Positions 1 through 9,832 are shown, counted from the stretch's first letter. The stretch: DNA of 64,000 nucleotides from Roseobacter litoralis Och 149 (GCF_000154785.2 NC_015730.1:1488001-1552000); one strand, 5' to 3'. Numbers and translations are program-made. The notes: generated by a model not told the origin, from the sequence alone.

Positions 1-398
1 GCGTTGGAAATACCCTGACCCAAGGGCCCGGTCGTCGTCTCGATGCCGGTTGCATGGCCATATTCCGGATGACCCGCCGTGATCGCGCCCCACTGGCGGA
101 AATTCTTGATCTGCTCCAGCGTCATGTCTTTGTAGCCCGTCAGATGCAGCAGCGCGTAAAGTAGCATGGAGCCATGGCCTGCCGACAAAACAAAACGGTC
201 GCGGTCCGGCCAGTTTGGCGCGGAGGGGTCAAAGTTCATGTGCTTTTCAAAGAGCACCGTTGCCGCATCTGCCATCCCGATGGGCATGCCCGAGTGGCCC
301 GAGTTTGCGGCAGCTACGGCATCAAGGGCCAAAGCGCGAATTGCATTTGCTTTGGACCAGTGGTCCGGGTGCGCCGCGGCGCGTGCTTTGAGATCCAC
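1..398 (-). CDS. tkt: transketolase, N-terminal part (runs off the window)
   Basis: Reading from a GTG at 396-398, preceded by an AAAGGA ribosome site, gives about 132 residues of a transketolase N-terminus. Visible family motifs are [32 protein letters not shown] and TGPLGQG, which build the thiamine-diphosphate pocket and supply conserved histidines. Transketolase moves two-carbon units between sugar phosphates in the pentose phosphate pathway (and the Calvin cycle where present). The rest of the gene lies beyond base 1. It is transcribed away from the coiled-coil/zapA pair. No ATG suits this start, so GTG is chosen. Confidence 0.93.
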   Translation of the reverse strand, partial: MDLKARAAAHPDHWSKANAIRALALDAVAAANSGHSGMPIGMADAATVLFEKHMNFDPSAPNWPDRDRFVLSAGHGSMLLYALLHLTGYKDMTLEQIKNFRQWGAITAGHPEYGHATGIETTTGPLGQGISN

Positions 399-672
399 GA
401 AGAGGTTCCTTTGTCGGCTGTAAACCCGCAGTACCGGGCGTTTTTATTCAGGGCGATGTTGAGCCGCTGCATACCAGTCCGCCCGCAAAGATCAAGTGCT
501 GGACGGGCCAAACCAAGCTGCTCACTTGAAGAGATAGGCGCAACCCGTTGAAGCAATTGAAAAGCGCATTTGTTGTGTGGTTGCGATAGGGGTACGATTA
601 CCCAAACAGTTGTCGATTCGCCAAATCGGGCAGGGTGATGGAGCTGATGAACAGAAGACACATGAGGTGGGA

Positions 673-1164
673 ATGAGTGATATTGAAGAGTTGAATGGCC
701 GAATTATGGCTGCCATGGACCGTGTGGCGCAGGGTGTTGATGCGCTTGGCAAAAACGACACGGGCCAGATGCAGGCCTTGCAGCAGGCGCTGGACGAAGA
801 AAAGCAGGTGAATGCGCAACTGTCCGAGCGCGTTCGGGTGCTGGCGGAGCGTCAGGATCAGGCAATTGGTGCTTTGGAAACCAAGGCCGAAGAGGCCACA
901 TCGCGGGTTGCCGCGCTGGATGAAGAACTGCAAAAACTCAAGAAAGCGAATGGGCTCTTGTCTGATGCTTGCGGTGCCTTGCGCGAGGCCAATGCAGAGG
1001 GCGTGGGGGACGCGACCCTGATCAACAAGGCAATGGAGGCTGAGTTGGACGCCATCCGCGCCATGCGCAGTGCCGAGGTTCTGGAAGCCGATCAGATACT
1101 TTCAGCCCTGACGCCGCTGTTGGCCGCAAGTGCCACATCACAAGACACAGAGGAGGCGCACTGA
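673..1164 (+). CDS. coiled-coil protein upstream of ZapA
   Basis: This encodes 163 residues from an ATG at 673 preceded by GAGGTGG; an in-frame start at 577 would add 32 residues that look like non-coding translation. Roughly residues 35-105 are heptad-rich, with many Glu, Gln, Lys and Leu, as expected for a long coiled coil; no enzyme motif or membrane segment is seen. Its TGA shares one base with the ATG of zapA, so the two are co-translated. A role in cell division alongside ZapA is an inference from position only. The exact family is not recognised. Confidence 0.75.
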   Translation: MSDIEELNGRIMAAMDRVAQGVDALGKNDTGQMQALQQALDEEKQVNAQLSERVRVLAERQDQAIGALETKAEEATSRVAALDEELQKLKKANGLLSDACGALREANAEGVGDATLINKAMEAELDAIRAMRSAEVLEADQILSALTPLLAASATSQDTEEAH

Positions 1165-1556
1165 TGCCTGAGGTACAAGTTTCCATCGGCGGGCGTGAAT
1201 TCGAGGTCGCGTGTCAGGAGGGCGAAGAGCATTACCTGCATACCGCCGCCAAGATGCTGGATGATGAGGCGCAGGTGCTGGCACAGCAGGTCGGACGTTT
1301 GCCCGAAGCGCGCATGTTGTTGATGGCCGGTCTGATGCTGGCGGATAAAACCGCGAGCGTCGAAGACCGTGCGGCCGAAATTCAGGCGCAGCTGGATGAA
1401 ACGGAGGCCGAGCTTTCCGCGCTCAAACAGCAGCGCGCCGAACCCGAAAAGATCGAAGTTCCGGTTGTGCCGCAATCCGTGTCGGACACGCTGGCCGAAC
1501 TGGCGGCACGGGCCGAAGCACTGGCCGCGTCGGTTGACGAAAAAGTCGCGGGTTAG
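1164..1556 (+). CDS. zapA: cell division protein ZapA
   Basis: The 130-residue protein has the ZapA layout: an N-terminal small domain (PEVQVSIGGREFEVAC, then HYLHTAAKMLDDEAQ) followed by a helical coiled-coil tail rich in Glu and Ala. ZapA binds FtsZ at midcell and cross-links protofilaments to stabilise the Z ring. The segment RMLLMAGLMLADK fits the conserved helix before the coiled coil. It overlaps the preceding coiled-coil gene by one base and is followed by a hairpin terminator before the convergent grxD. Confidence 0.88.
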   Translation: MPEVQVSIGGREFEVACQEGEEHYLHTAAKMLDDEAQVLAQQVGRLPEARMLLMAGLMLADKTASVEDRAAEIQAQLDETEAELSALKQQRAEPEKIEVPVVPQSVSDTLAELAARAEALAASVDEKVAG

Positions 1557-1564
1557 ATAACAAT

Positions 1565-1589
1565 AGCGCTGCCGGGGAGGCAGCGCTTT
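1565..1589 (+). terminator. intrinsic terminator after zapA
   Basis: A perfect 9-bp stem, AGCGCTGCC (1565-1573) with GGCAGCGCT (1579-1587), encloses a 5-base loop and is followed by a short T run. It lies 8 bases after the zapA stop and before the convergent grxD stop at 1610. The T run is short, so termination may be partial. Confidence 0.65.
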
Positions 1590-1609
1590 GTAAGATTACA
1601 GCGGTTATT

Positions 1610-1972
1610 TTAGCCGTTGGCCTCGCGGATTTTATCCGCGGCATCCTTGTCAAACTCCACACCGTTTTCGGCAAAAAGCGTGTCCAATTCGCCCGACAGT
1701 GTCATTTCGGTGATGATGTCGCAGCCGCCAACAAATTCGCCTTTTACATAGAGCTGCGGGATCGTCGGCCAGTCGGAAAATTCCTTGATGCCCTGGCGGA
1801 TCGTCTCATCTGACAGCACGTTTACGTCGGAAAAATCAACTCCCATGTAGTTCAGCACACCCGCGACGCGGCTTGAAAACCCGCATTGCGGCATCTCTTT
1901 TGTGCCCTTCATAAAGAGCACGACATCTTTGGCGCTGATGGCTTCCTGGATTTTGCTTGTTGTCTCGGTCAT
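1610..1972 (-). CDS. grxD: monothiol glutaredoxin Grx4 (CGFS type)
   Basis: The 120-residue protein carries the CGFS active site at residues 30-33 (MPQCGFSSR) and a [19 protein letters not shown] block typical of monothiol glutaredoxins. These proteins ligate a [2Fe-2S] cluster with glutathione as a dimer or with BolA proteins, and carry or sense iron-sulfur clusters. The nearby bolA-type gene, two positions upstream on the same strand, fits this partnership. The start overlaps the end of the preceding small gene by 4 bases. Confidence 0.95.
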   Translation of the reverse strand: MTETTSKIQEAISAKDVVLFMKGTKEMPQCGFSSRVAGVLNYMGVDFSDVNVLSDETIRQGIKEFSDWPTIPQLYVKGEFVGGCDIITEMTLSGELDTLFAENGVEFDKDAADKIREANG

Positions 1973-2286
1973 TTTGAGGTGCCTTTTTTCTGGTTGTACG
2001 CGCGATGATACCGCGCTGCGTAAGTTTCATCATCTTTCAGCGGGGCCACCGGGGTGTCCGCGATCTTGAAAAATCCCGATGTGTCTTTGGCTCGAACGAT
2101 CGGTGCGTTCACCCGCTCCAGTGATGCATTTCGCCGGTTTACGGAGTCGATGACAGACATATCAATCGCTTCAAGCCCCAAGGGCGTTTGGCCCGTCTGA
2201 TCGCCAATCGGTTGCGGTTGACGATAGGACAGGGGCCGCCGCTGGCCGGGTCTGAACGGATATGTCAGCCAGTGCCACAGGGTCAT
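1969..2286 (-). CDS. conserved hypothetical protein between bolA and grxD
   Basis: 105 residues, beginning [15 protein letters not shown]. The C-terminal half ([37 protein letters not shown]) is charged and looks soluble; no signal peptide or membrane helix is clear. It lies between the BolA and Grx4 genes, 3 bases from the first and overlapping the second by 4, so the three form one operon. No family is recognised; a link to iron-sulfur handling is only by context. Confidence 0.7.
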   Translation of the reverse strand: MTLWHWLTYPFRPGQRRPLSYRQPQPIGDQTGQTPLGLEAIDMSVIDSVNRRNASLERVNAPIVRAKDTSGFFKIADTPVAPLKDDETYAARYHRAYNQKKGTSK

Positions 2287-2289
2287 GGG

Positions 2290-2526
2290 TCAGTCCGGCG
2301 CCTTTGTTGTCAGCGCAAGCGCGTGCAACTCACCCTGTGAGCCGTCCATTTTCCCTTTGAGGGCCGCATAAACCGCGCGCTGTTGTTGCACCCGGTTCTT
2401 GCCGCGAAAGCTCTCGTCTACGACCATTGCGGCCATATGCACGCCGTCATCCCCGTCAACCTGAATGGTCGCATCGGGAAAGCTCTGGCGCAAAAGCTCT
2501 TCGATCTCGTGGGCTTGCATGGGCAT
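2290..2526 (-). CDS. bolA: BolA/IbaG-family protein
   Basis: The 78-residue protein starts at an ATG (2524-2526) behind AAAGGGAG; a longer reading frame extends upstream but adds unlikely sequence. It has the BolA pattern: N-terminal HEIEELLRQSFPDA, then a DGVHMAAMVV strand, the VQQQRAVYAAL helix and the conserved HALAL near the end. BolA proteins bind monothiol glutaredoxins around a shared [2Fe-2S] cluster. Its operon partner grxD is 320 bases downstream. The upstream region is divergent from xdhC. Confidence 0.9.
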   Translation of the reverse strand: MPMQAHEIEELLRQSFPDATIQVDGDDGVHMAAMVVDESFRGKNRVQQQRAVYAALKGKMDGSQGELHALALTTKAPD

Positions 2527-2679
2527 GGTCTGGCTCCCTTTCGTTTTGCAGGTTAGATGTAGTCGGAGGCGCGCGTCGGAACAAGATGTCAATTTGACCG
2601 ACAGGGTGCATATTTCGAGACGGAACCATGCGTTTGCGTGCCACATGCTGCACAAAAGCCGGGTCGGGGGAGAAGCAAG

Positions 2680-3648
2680 ATGGATGTTTTTGAAAACGCA
2701 CCGGAACAGGCGCTGGCCTGGCATCAGGCGGGGCGGGGTGCCGTTTTGGCCACTGTGGTTGAGACATGGGGCTCTGCGCCACGCCGCACGGGCGCGCAGT
2801 TGGTGATCGCGGGGGATGGGGAAATGCAAGGCTCCGTCTCAGGCGGCTGTGTCGAGGGGGCCGTTGTACTTGAGGCTATGGAGGCGCTGGAGAAAGGCGA
2901 GCAGCGCTTGCTGGAATATGGCGTCAGCGACGGGGATGCGTTCGCGGTTGGGCTGGCGTGCGGCGGCACGATCCGCGTGTTGGTGGAACCTGTCGGATCA
3001 GTTTTCCCGGCGGATATTCTGGCGGCGTTGGTCGCGTCACGCGCCGCACGTCACGTTGCCGCCTATGAGGTCAACATAAATACCGGAGCGCGCCGTCTGG
3101 TGCAGGACGCCTACCCGGAGCGGTTCGCGCGGGACCAGTCCGGGTTCGAGGCAGAAGGCGCGGTTTTTGTGGCTATTCACAACCCGCCTTTGCGCCTTGC
3201 CATCGTGGGGGCTGTGCATATTGCGCAGGCGCTGGTGCCGATGGCGCGCATTGCCGGATATGACCCGGTGATCATCGATCCGCGTGGTGCATTCGGCTCG
3301 CAAGCGCGTTTCCCGGGTGAGAAGATTCTCGCGGACTGGCCCGATGAAGCCTTGGCTGAGGTTGGACTGGATGCGCGCACAGCGCTGGTTTTGCTGACCC
3401 ATGATCCGAAACTGGACGATCCCGCGTTGCATCTGGCGCTGAAATCTCCGTGTTTCTACATTGGCGCGCTGGGATCGAAACGCACCCACGCGGCTCGGGT
3501 CGGGCGGTTGCAGGACGCTGGGTTCACTCAGCCAGAGATCGCGCGCATTCATGGACCTATCGGGCTGGATATCGGCGCATCAGGTCCGCCGGAAATTGCC
3601 GTGTCCATTCTGGCTGAAATGACGCAAAAACTAAGGCGCGGCGCGTGA
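2680..3648 (+). CDS. xdhC: XdhC-family molybdenum hydroxylase maturation factor
   Basis: 322 residues from the ATG at 2680 behind GGGGGAG. The N-terminal part (AVLATVVETWGSAPRRTGAQL, then GSVSGGCVEGAV) and the LACGGTIRVLVEP block are typical of XdhC/CoxF/CoxI, and the C-terminal half has a Rossmann-like segment (RLAIVGAVHIAQALVPMA, then FYIGALGSKRTHAAR). XdhC proteins bind molybdenum cofactor and support its sulfuration and insertion into molybdenum hydroxylases. It overlaps the next gene by 4 bases (GTGA) and precedes coxSLM, its likely client. Confidence 0.92.
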   Translation: MDVFENAPEQALAWHQAGRGAVLATVVETWGSAPRRTGAQLVIAGDGEMQGSVSGGCVEGAVVLEAMEALEKGEQRLLEYGVSDGDAFAVGLACGGTIRVLVEPVGSVFPADILAALVASRAARHVAAYEVNINTGARRLVQDAYPERFARDQSGFEAEGAVFVAIHNPPLRLAIVGAVHIAQALVPMARIAGYDPVIIDPRGAFGSQARFPGEKILADWPDEALAEVGLDARTALVLLTHDPKLDDPALHLALKSPCFYIGALGSKRTHAARVGRLQDAGFTQPEIARIHGPIGLDIGASGPPEIAVSILAEMTQKLRRGA

Positions 3649-4658
3649 AGTTCGGGCCTGTCCCCTTAAGTGACGCCGAAGGGGCCGTTCTGGCGCATTC
3701 GGTTGGGCTGAATGGCAAAAAACGTCTGCGCAAAGGACGAAGCCTTGATGAAGGCGACATCAGGGCGCTTGAGGCTACCGGCCTCACAGAGGTGATCGTC
3801 GCCAAGCTGGACCCGGAGGACGTGCATGAAAACCCGGCGGCACAAGCGCTTGCCGAGGCTTTCGTGCCAAATTCCGCGGCGCAGGGGTTGGAGTTGACGC
3901 AAGCATTCACCGGTCGGGTGAACCTGCTGGCAAAGGGCCCGGGCGTTGTGCAGCTTGACGTGGCCGCGATTGAGGCTGTGAACAGGATACACCCGATGAT
4001 CACGATCGCGACGGTGCCGCCCTTTCAGCAAATGCAGGGCGGCGGGATGGTCGCCACCATCAAAATCATCTCATACGCCGTGCCGCGCGCGGCGCTTGAA
4101 GCGGCCTGCGCGCAGGCAAAGGCTGCCATCCGCCTGATCGCGCCGCAGGTGCAAAATGTGCGCCTCTTGGTCAGTGATATTGAAGGGGGGGCGGGGGACA
4201 AAGGTTGGCGCGCCATCGCGCAGCGTGTGGCCGCTTTTGGTCTCGAATTGCCGCGCCCCGTTGTCGTGCCCCATTCTGTTCGCGCGCTGGCCAAGGCGCT
4301 GATTGCCGAAGCAAGCGATCTGACCCTGATCCTGACGGGATCGGCCACGTCAGATATCGACGACGTTGCCCCGCAGGCGGTTCGGGAAGCGGGGGGCACG
4401 GTCGGTCGCTTTGGCATGCCGGTCGATCCGGGCAACCTGTTGTTTATCGGAACGTTGGGTAAACGGGCTATCATTGGCTTGCCGGGATGCGCGCGATCCC
4501 CGGCACTGAACGGCGCGGATTGGGTCATGGCGCGGATGATCTGCGGTGTTGCGGTGACGGATGACGACATATCCGGGATGGGTGTCGGGGGGCTGCTTAA
4601 AGAAATCCCGACACGCCCGCTCCCGCGCCGCGCCGCCGCTTTGAAACCAGTGGATTGA
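3645..4658 (+). CDS. molybdopterin-binding protein (MoeA/MoaB-like domain)
   Basis: 337 residues from a GTG that overlaps the xdhC stop. The opening (MKFGPVPLSDAEGAVLAHSV) matches molybdopterin-binding proteins that in some bacteria are fused to a C-terminal MocA-like nucleotidyltransferase; that second domain is absent here. A MoaB/Mog-like fold is suggested by LILTGSATSDIDDVAPQAV and GMPVDPGNLLFIGTLGKR, with LPGCARSP near the end. It probably handles molybdopterin on the way to the cytosine-dinucleotide cofactor used by CoxL. It sits between xdhC and coxS. Confidence 0.8.
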   Translation: MKFGPVPLSDAEGAVLAHSVGLNGKKRLRKGRSLDEGDIRALEATGLTEVIVAKLDPEDVHENPAAQALAEAFVPNSAAQGLELTQAFTGRVNLLAKGPGVVQLDVAAIEAVNRIHPMITIATVPPFQQMQGGGMVATIKIISYAVPRAALEAACAQAKAAIRLIAPQVQNVRLLVSDIEGGAGDKGWRAIAQRVAAFGLELPRPVVVPHSVRALAKALIAEASDLTLILTGSATSDIDDVAPQAVREAGGTVGRFGMPVDPGNLLFIGTLGKRAIIGLPGCARSPALNGADWVMARMICGVAVTDDDISGMGVGGLLKEIPTRPLPRRAAALKPVD

Positions 4659-4765
4659 AAATTTTCGCTCATGCGACTTAAGTCGATGAAATTAGTGGTT
4701 CTCATAGCGCCATCGTCGTGCTTAACTCACGCCAAACAAATAACCAAGCTACTAGGGAGGAAGCC

Positions 4766-5251
4766 ATGGCACAGGTCTCAATGACTGTGAACGGCAAAGC
4801 CGCGTCCGGTGAAGTCGAAGGACGCACGCTGCTGTCATCATTTTTACGCGATCAACTCAATCTCACCGGCACGCATGTGGGCTGCGACACAAGCCAGTGT
4901 GGCGCCTGTGTCGTTCATGTGAATGGCGAAGCGGTCAAAGCCTGCACGATGCTGGCCGCCGAAGCGCAGGGGGCAGAGGTTGCAACCATCGAAGGTGCGG
5001 CGAACGCAGACGGGTCTTTGAATGTGCTGCAACAGGCGTTTCAGGATCACCATGGGTTGCAGTGCGGGTTTTGCACGCCGGGCATGGTCATGTCGGCGGC
5101 GGCCTTGCTCAAGGAAAACCCCAAGCCAACCGAAGCCGAGGTGCGCGACTACCTCGAAGGCAATATCTGCCGCTGCACGGGCTATCATAATATCGTCAAG
5201 GCGATCATGGCGGCATCCGGTCAGAACGTCGACAGTATCGCTGCCGAATAA
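4766..5251 (+). CDS. coxS: molybdenum hydroxylase small [2Fe-2S] subunit (CoxS-like)
   Basis: 161 residues from the ATG at 4766 behind AGGGAGG. Two [2Fe-2S] sites are visible: a plant-type ferredoxin set (C40, C45, C48, C60) and the second set (C100, C103, C135, C137; QCGFC and CRC). The subunit relays electrons from the molybdenum centre of CoxL to FAD in CoxM. Order here is S-L-M, the form II order. A 107-bp gap upstream probably holds the promoter of the structural genes. Confidence 0.95.
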   Translation: MAQVSMTVNGKAASGEVEGRTLLSSFLRDQLNLTGTHVGCDTSQCGACVVHVNGEAVKACTMLAAEAQGAEVATIEGAANADGSLNVLQQAFQDHHGLQCGFCTPGMVMSAAALLKENPKPTEAEVRDYLEGNICRCTGYHNIVKAIMAASGQNVDSIAAE

Positions 5252-5355
5252 GCATTCATGCGCGTGCCGTGCGTCGGTGGCCCCCGTGCCGCTGCGTACC
5301 CATGCCGCGCCAGCCGGGTGAGGGCAAGCTTACCGCAAGTTAAGGGAGAAGTATT

Positions 5356-7728
5356 ATGCCAAAAGATGGAGGCATTGGTGCCAGTTCAAAGCGCCGCGAA
5401 GACGTCCGGTTTCTGACCGGAGCAGGGAATTACACAGACGACATCAACATCCGGGGGCAGGCACATGTGTTTTTCCTGCGCTCTGACGTGGCGCATGGCA
5501 CACTGAACAAGGTCGATACCGCCGCCGCCGAAGGGATGCCGGGCGTGGTCCGGGTGTTTACCGGCGCGGATTTTGAAGCCGTGGGCGGCATGCCCTGTGG
5601 TTGGCAAATCACCGATAAACACGGGCAGCCGATGCTGGAGCCAAAGCACCCGGTGCTTGCCCATGGCAAAGTGCGCCACGTGGGTGAACCAATCGCGGCG
5701 GTGGTTGCTGACACGCTGGAGCAGGCGCGGGATGCAGCAGAGGCGATTGAACTCGACATCTCCGAACTGCCCGCAGTGATGGATATGAAGGTGGCGGTCA
5801 CGGATGCCTCGCCCAAAGTGCATGATGATCTGACGTCAAACCTTTGTTATGACTGGGGTTTTGTTGAGGAGAACAAGGCGGCAACGGATGAGGCATTTGA
5901 AAAGGCGGCCCATGTCACCACGCTGGAACTGATCAACAACCGGCTGGTCGCCAACCCGATGGAGCCGCGCGTGGCCGTCGGCGATTATTCCCGCGGCACC
6001 GGTGATCACACGCTGTATACCACATCGCAGAACCCGCATGTGATCCGCCTGCTCATGGGCGCTTTCGTGCTGGGCATACCGGAGCATAAGCTGCGTGTCG
6101 TCGCGCCCGACGTGGGCGGTGGTTTCGGCACAAAGATCTTTCACTATCAGGAAGAGGCGTTCTGCACCTTCGCCGCCAAAGCCTGTAACCGACCCGTGAA
6201 ATGGACCTCGAGCCGCTCAGAGGCATTCATGTCGGATGCTCATGGGCGCGACCACGTGACCAAGATTGAGCTGGCGCTGGATGCGGACAACAACTTCACC
6301 GCTGTGCGTACGGAAACATTCGCCAATATGGGCGCTTATCTGTCGACGTTTGCACCCTCTATCCCGACGTGGCTGCATGGCACGTTGATGGCGGGCAATT
6401 ACAAGACGCCGTTGGTCTATGTGAACGTCAAGGCCGTGTTCACCAACACCGTGCCGGTGGATGCCTATCGCGGCGCTGGCCGCCCCGAGGCGACGTTCCA
6501 GCTGGAGCGGGTCATCGACAAGGCAGCACTTGAGCTTAAAGTCGATCCGGTGGAATTGCGGCGTCAGAATTTCATCACGGAATTCCCCTACGCCACGCCC
6601 GTCGCCGTTGAATATGACACCGGTGATTACCACGCAACGATGGACAAGGTGCTCGAGATGTCGGACCGCGCCGGGTTCGAGGCGCGCCGCAAGGAGAGCG
6701 AGGCGCGTGGCAAGCTGCGCGGCTTTGGGATCAACTGCTTTATCGAGGCCTGTGGCATTGCGCCGTCGAACCTTGTGGGGCAATTGGGCGCCCGCGCGGG
6801 TCTCTATGAAAGCGCGACTGTGCGGGTCAACGCGACCGGCGGTCTCGTGGTGATGACGGGCAGTCACAGCCACGGGCAGGGGCACGAAACATCCTTTGCG
6901 CAGGTGGTGGCCGATATGATCGGCATTGACGAAAACATGGTCGAGATCGTCCATGGTGATACGGCAAACGCGCCGATGGGCATGGGCACATATGGCTCGC
7001 GCTCCATCGCCGTCGGCGGGTCTGCCATGGTGCGGGCGACCGAGAAAATCATCGCCAAGGCCAAGAAGATCGCCAGCCACCTGCTCGAAGCCTCTGAGGG
7101 GGATATCGAGCTCAAGGATGGGGCGTTTTCGGTCGCAGGTACGGATAAATCCGTAGCCTGGGGGGATGTGACGCTGGCCGCCTATGTGCCGCATAACTAT
7201 CCGCTGGAAGACATCGAACCGGGCCTCGAAGAGACCGCGTTTTATGATCCGTCAAACTTCACCTATCCGGCCGGGGCCTATACCTGCGAAGTGGAAGTGG
7301 ACCCGGAGACGGGTGTTGCGACCATCGAGCGGTTCGCCTCTGCGGATGATTTCGGCAACGTCATCAACCCGATGATCGTGGAAGGTCAGGTGCATGGCGG
7401 GATCGCGCAGGGCATCGGTCAGGCGCTTTTGGAAAACTGTGCCTATGACGAAAACGGTCAGCTGCTGACGGCGTCCTATATGGATTACACGATGCCGCGC
7501 GCGGATGATCTGCCGGAGATGACCCATTACACCGTGGATCACTCCTGTCAGACGCCCTGCACGCACAATCCACTGGGCGTGAAAGGCTGCGGCGAGGCGG
7601 GCGCGATTGGTTCCCCGCCGACGGTGATCAACGCTATCGTGGATGCGTTGCGCTCCGGCGGACATGACATCACACATATCGACATGCCCGCTACACCGGC
7701 GCGGGTATGGGCGGCAATGCAAGGATGA
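5356..7728 (+). CDS. coxL: molybdenum hydroxylase large subunit, form II CoxL-like
   Basis: 790 residues, the usual length for CoxL. The active-site loop reads AYRGAGR at residues 370-376; true CO dehydrogenases (form I) have AYXCSFR there, so this is form II and its substrate may not be CO. Molybdopterin-binding signatures include [34 protein letters not shown] and [12 protein letters not shown], the last carrying the catalytic Glu region. A 104-base gap separates it from coxS. It is expected to assemble with CoxS and CoxM in the cytoplasm or at the membrane. Confidence 0.95.
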   Translation: MPKDGGIGASSKRREDVRFLTGAGNYTDDINIRGQAHVFFLRSDVAHGTLNKVDTAAAEGMPGVVRVFTGADFEAVGGMPCGWQITDKHGQPMLEPKHPVLAHGKVRHVGEPIAAVVADTLEQARDAAEAIELDISELPAVMDMKVAVTDASPKVHDDLTSNLCYDWGFVEENKAATDEAFEKAAHVTTLELINNRLVANPMEPRVAVGDYSRGTGDHTLYTTSQNPHVIRLLMGAFVLGIPEHKLRVVAPDVGGGFGTKIFHYQEEAFCTFAAKACNRPVKWTSSRSEAFMSDAHGRDHVTKIELALDADNNFTAVRTETFANMGAYLSTFAPSIPTWLHGTLMAGNYKTPLVYVNVKAVFTNTVPVDAYRGAGRPEATFQLERVIDKAALELKVDPVELRRQNFITEFPYATPVAVEYDTGDYHATMDKVLEMSDRAGFEARRKESEARGKLRGFGINCFIEACGIAPSNLVGQLGARAGLYESATVRVNATGGLVVMTGSHSHGQGHETSFAQVVADMIGIDENMVEIVHGDTANAPMGMGTYGSRSIAVGGSAMVRATEKIIAKAKKIASHLLEASEGDIELKDGAFSVAGTDKSVAWGDVTLAAYVPHNYPLEDIEPGLEETAFYDPSNFTYPAGAYTCEVEVDPETGVATIERFASADDFGNVINPMIVEGQVHGGIAQGIGQALLENCAYDENGQLLTASYMDYTMPRADDLPEMTHYTVDHSCQTPCTHNPLGVKGCGEAGAIGSPPTVINAIVDALRSGGHDITHIDMPATPARVWAAMQG

Positions 7729-7827
7729 TCCCGCTGAAAGGGGTGAGGGGTGCTGCCTCTCGCCCGTTTCAGGGAGTTTTAGGTCAGGGAAACGGATTGC
7801 GATTCCCGGCTTTGGAAAGGAAAGACA

Positions 7828-8619
7828 ATGTATAACTTCGATGTGGAAATGCCTGCCAGTGTTGGCGACGCGGTCGCTGCAATGGGCAAGGAAGATGCGC
7901 AGGCTCTGGGGGGCGGTCAGACGCTGATCCCGACGCTGAAACAACGCCTCGCAAGCCCGAGCGTTCTTGTCAGCCTCAGCGGCATCGCTGAGATGAAGGG
8001 CGTGTGCAAAAATGATGATGGCCTGCTGTGTATCGGCGGGGCGACCACCCATGCCACCGTGGCGCGCGACGCGGCGGCCAGCTTTCCCGGCCTCGCGGGA
8101 CTGGCCAGTCATATCGGCGACCCTGCCGTGCGCAATCGTGGCACGATCGGGGGCAGCCTTGCCAATAATGACCCGGCGGCTTGCTATCCTGCGGCAGCAT
8201 TGGGTGCCGCGGCGACTATCGTGACAAACGCCCGCGAGATCGCAGCGGATGACTATTTTCAGGGGATGTTCACCACCGACCTTGAAGAGGGCGAAATCAT
8301 CACTGAGGTTCGCTTCCCGATCCCCGAGGCGTCAAACTATCAGAAGTTCCTGCAACCGGCCTCGCGGTTTGCGCTCGTGGGCGTGTTTGTCGCCAAAACC
8401 AACGATGGTGTGCGTGTTGCCGTAACCGGCGCGAGCAACGATGGTGTGTTCCGCTGGACGGAGGCCGAAGCGGCCCTGTCGGCGAATTTTGCGCCCGAAG
8501 CGCTGGACGGTCTGACGGCGGACAGCGACGATATGATCAACGACCTGCACGGCACCGCAGCCTACCGGGCGCATATTGTTGCCGTTATGACGAAAAGAGC
8601 TGTTGCGAACGCGTCGTGA
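7828..8619 (+). CDS. coxM: molybdenum hydroxylase FAD subunit (CoxM-like)
   Basis: 263 residues beginning MYNFDVEMPASVGDAV, behind GGAAAGGAAAGAC. FAD-binding motifs of the CoxM/xanthine dehydrogenase medium subunit are present: LGGGQTLIP near residue 30 and RNRGTIGGSLANNDPAAC near residue 105. It accepts electrons from CoxS. The last gene of the operon; a weak CAGCAG/CTGCTG hairpin lies about 10 bases after the stop, without a T run. Confidence 0.93.
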   Translation: MYNFDVEMPASVGDAVAAMGKEDAQALGGGQTLIPTLKQRLASPSVLVSLSGIAEMKGVCKNDDGLLCIGGATTHATVARDAAASFPGLAGLASHIGDPAVRNRGTIGGSLANNDPAACYPAAALGAAATIVTNAREIAADDYFQGMFTTDLEEGEIITEVRFPIPEASNYQKFLQPASRFALVGVFVAKTNDGVRVAVTGASNDGVFRWTEAEAALSANFAPEALDGLTADSDDMINDLHGTAAYRAHIVAVMTKRAVANAS

Positions 8620-8853
8620 AGTCTATCCGCAGCAGTCCGTGCCGTCGCGCGGCGGGCTGCTGCACCGAGTGTCCAACATAAGCCGATGCGCAGCGTTTGT
8701 TGCTGAAAATATCCTTGAACCTGATCGGTGGCGAAGTTTCAGAACGGCCAAAAAACGCGGACTTGCAACCTATCCTGACCGGCACGTTTTGATCAGGGCG
8801 GTGTTGGTGCAGTTGGCGTGTTTGCGTCAAGGATTAGTGGTGATTCGGACCTG

Positions 8854-9645
8854 TCACATACCGGGCATACGGATCCACGTACCGCCCAAGGCCCGCACCT
8901 GTGCCCCGCTGCCAATTTTGAAACGGGCAAGGCCCGGCGCATTTTCGGTGTCAACAGTGCCAATATCCAGTCGTGTGACGGATCTTTCGGCGAAGTAATC
9001 TGCGGCGTGCATCAACAATGCGTAATGGGCATTGGCGCCGCGGCCAGCAGAGCTGGTCCATCCCAGATGATAGGTTGCCACAGGACCATGTTCCAGGAAC
9101 AGCATCGCTGCAACGGGGTTGTCTTTTTGCCTGGCCGTGAACAAAATCACTTTGTCCCGGTTTGTCGCCGCATAGGCATGAATAATGCTATGAGGAAGAG
9201 CGCGAAACCCTTTTTGACGTTGTTGGAGGCGATCTTCCGTCAACAGCCAGTCATGCACGGTCTGATCGAAAGATGCGTGTTGCAGCTTGAGCGCGGATTT
9301 TTGCGATTTGCGCCACGCATTTCGCCACTTCCCAGTGGCCTTTGTCAGCCAACCCGTGTCGCATAGGTTGAGTTCCGCGACATGTGCGGGCGTCATGATG
9401 CGGCGAAACCCGGCCTCATAGTAAATGTCGCTCGGGTATTCCGCGTTTATGATCCGAAGGGGGGAGCGGCGCAAAGCGTCTGCATCCTCTACATTCCAGA
9501 GGGGCCCGCGTGGTGCAAAAGCAATCCCAAAGCGTTTAATCATCTGCGTTGGGGCAGCACCGCTGATGCTGATCCTTTGAACGTTCGTACCAAGCCTTTT
9601 GAGGGCTTCGCCAAAGATTGGATGTTGTTGAAGGGGCATTTCCAT
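8854..9645 (-). CDS. GNAT/FemAB-type acyltransferase
   Basis: Taken as 263 residues from the ATG at 9643-9645 (MEMPLQQHPIFGEALKR). The reading frame is open as far as 9894, but the added residues look like non-coding translation and overlap a small open frame on the other strand. The C-terminal part (NAHYALLMHAADYFAERSVTRLDIG, then NAPGLARFKIGSGA) resembles the second GNAT fold of FemAB/BioF2-like acyltransferases. Substrate unknown. No clear ribosome site supports this start, so the N-terminus is uncertain. Confidence 0.7.
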   Translation of the reverse strand: MEMPLQQHPIFGEALKRLGTNVQRISISGAAPTQMIKRFGIAFAPRGPLWNVEDADALRRSPLRIINAEYPSDIYYEAGFRRIMTPAHVAELNLCDTGWLTKATGKWRNAWRKSQKSALKLQHASFDQTVHDWLLTEDRLQQRQKGFRALPHSIIHAYAATNRDKVILFTARQKDNPVAAMLFLEHGPVATYHLGWTSSAGRGANAHYALLMHAADYFAERSVTRLDIGTVDTENAPGLARFKIGSGAQVRALGGTWIRMPGM

Positions 9646-9691
9646 CAATCCATTAAGGCTCTGGAAACCTAAAACATGGTTAATGTCCTTG

Positions 9692-9832
9692 ATGAAAAAG
9701 ACACGTTTCAAATCCGTCGCCGGAATACTGGCTCCTGCTGTGCGTCCGACGCCATTAGGCGCTGCGTTGCTGGCTGCGGTGATTTCGGTGCCGATAGGTG
9801 CAGTGCTTTTTTTGGCTGAACTTTTTCTTTGA
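9692..9832 (+). CDS. possible 46-residue membrane peptide
   Basis: A short frame, ATG at 9692 to TGA at 9830-9832, encodes a basic N-terminus (MKKTRFKSVAG) followed by a hydrophobic stretch from about residue 22 to 45 (LGAALLAAVISVPIGAVLF). This is the layout of a single-pass small membrane protein. It lies between the divergent-looking ends of the acyltransferase and infC. No strong ribosome site is seen, which lowers confidence. Function unknown. Confidence 0.4.
   Translation: MKKTRFKSVAGILAPAVRPTPLGAALLAAVISVPIGAVLFLAELFL

Noticed and set aside
6217..7194. A 325-residue minus-strand frame
   Set aside because: Antisense to coxL, which shows all expected molybdenum-hydroxylase motifs over the same bases.
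8630..8662. CAGCAG/CTGCTG hairpin after coxM as a terminator
   Set aside because: The stem is 6 bp with a long loop and no T run, so it is not called.
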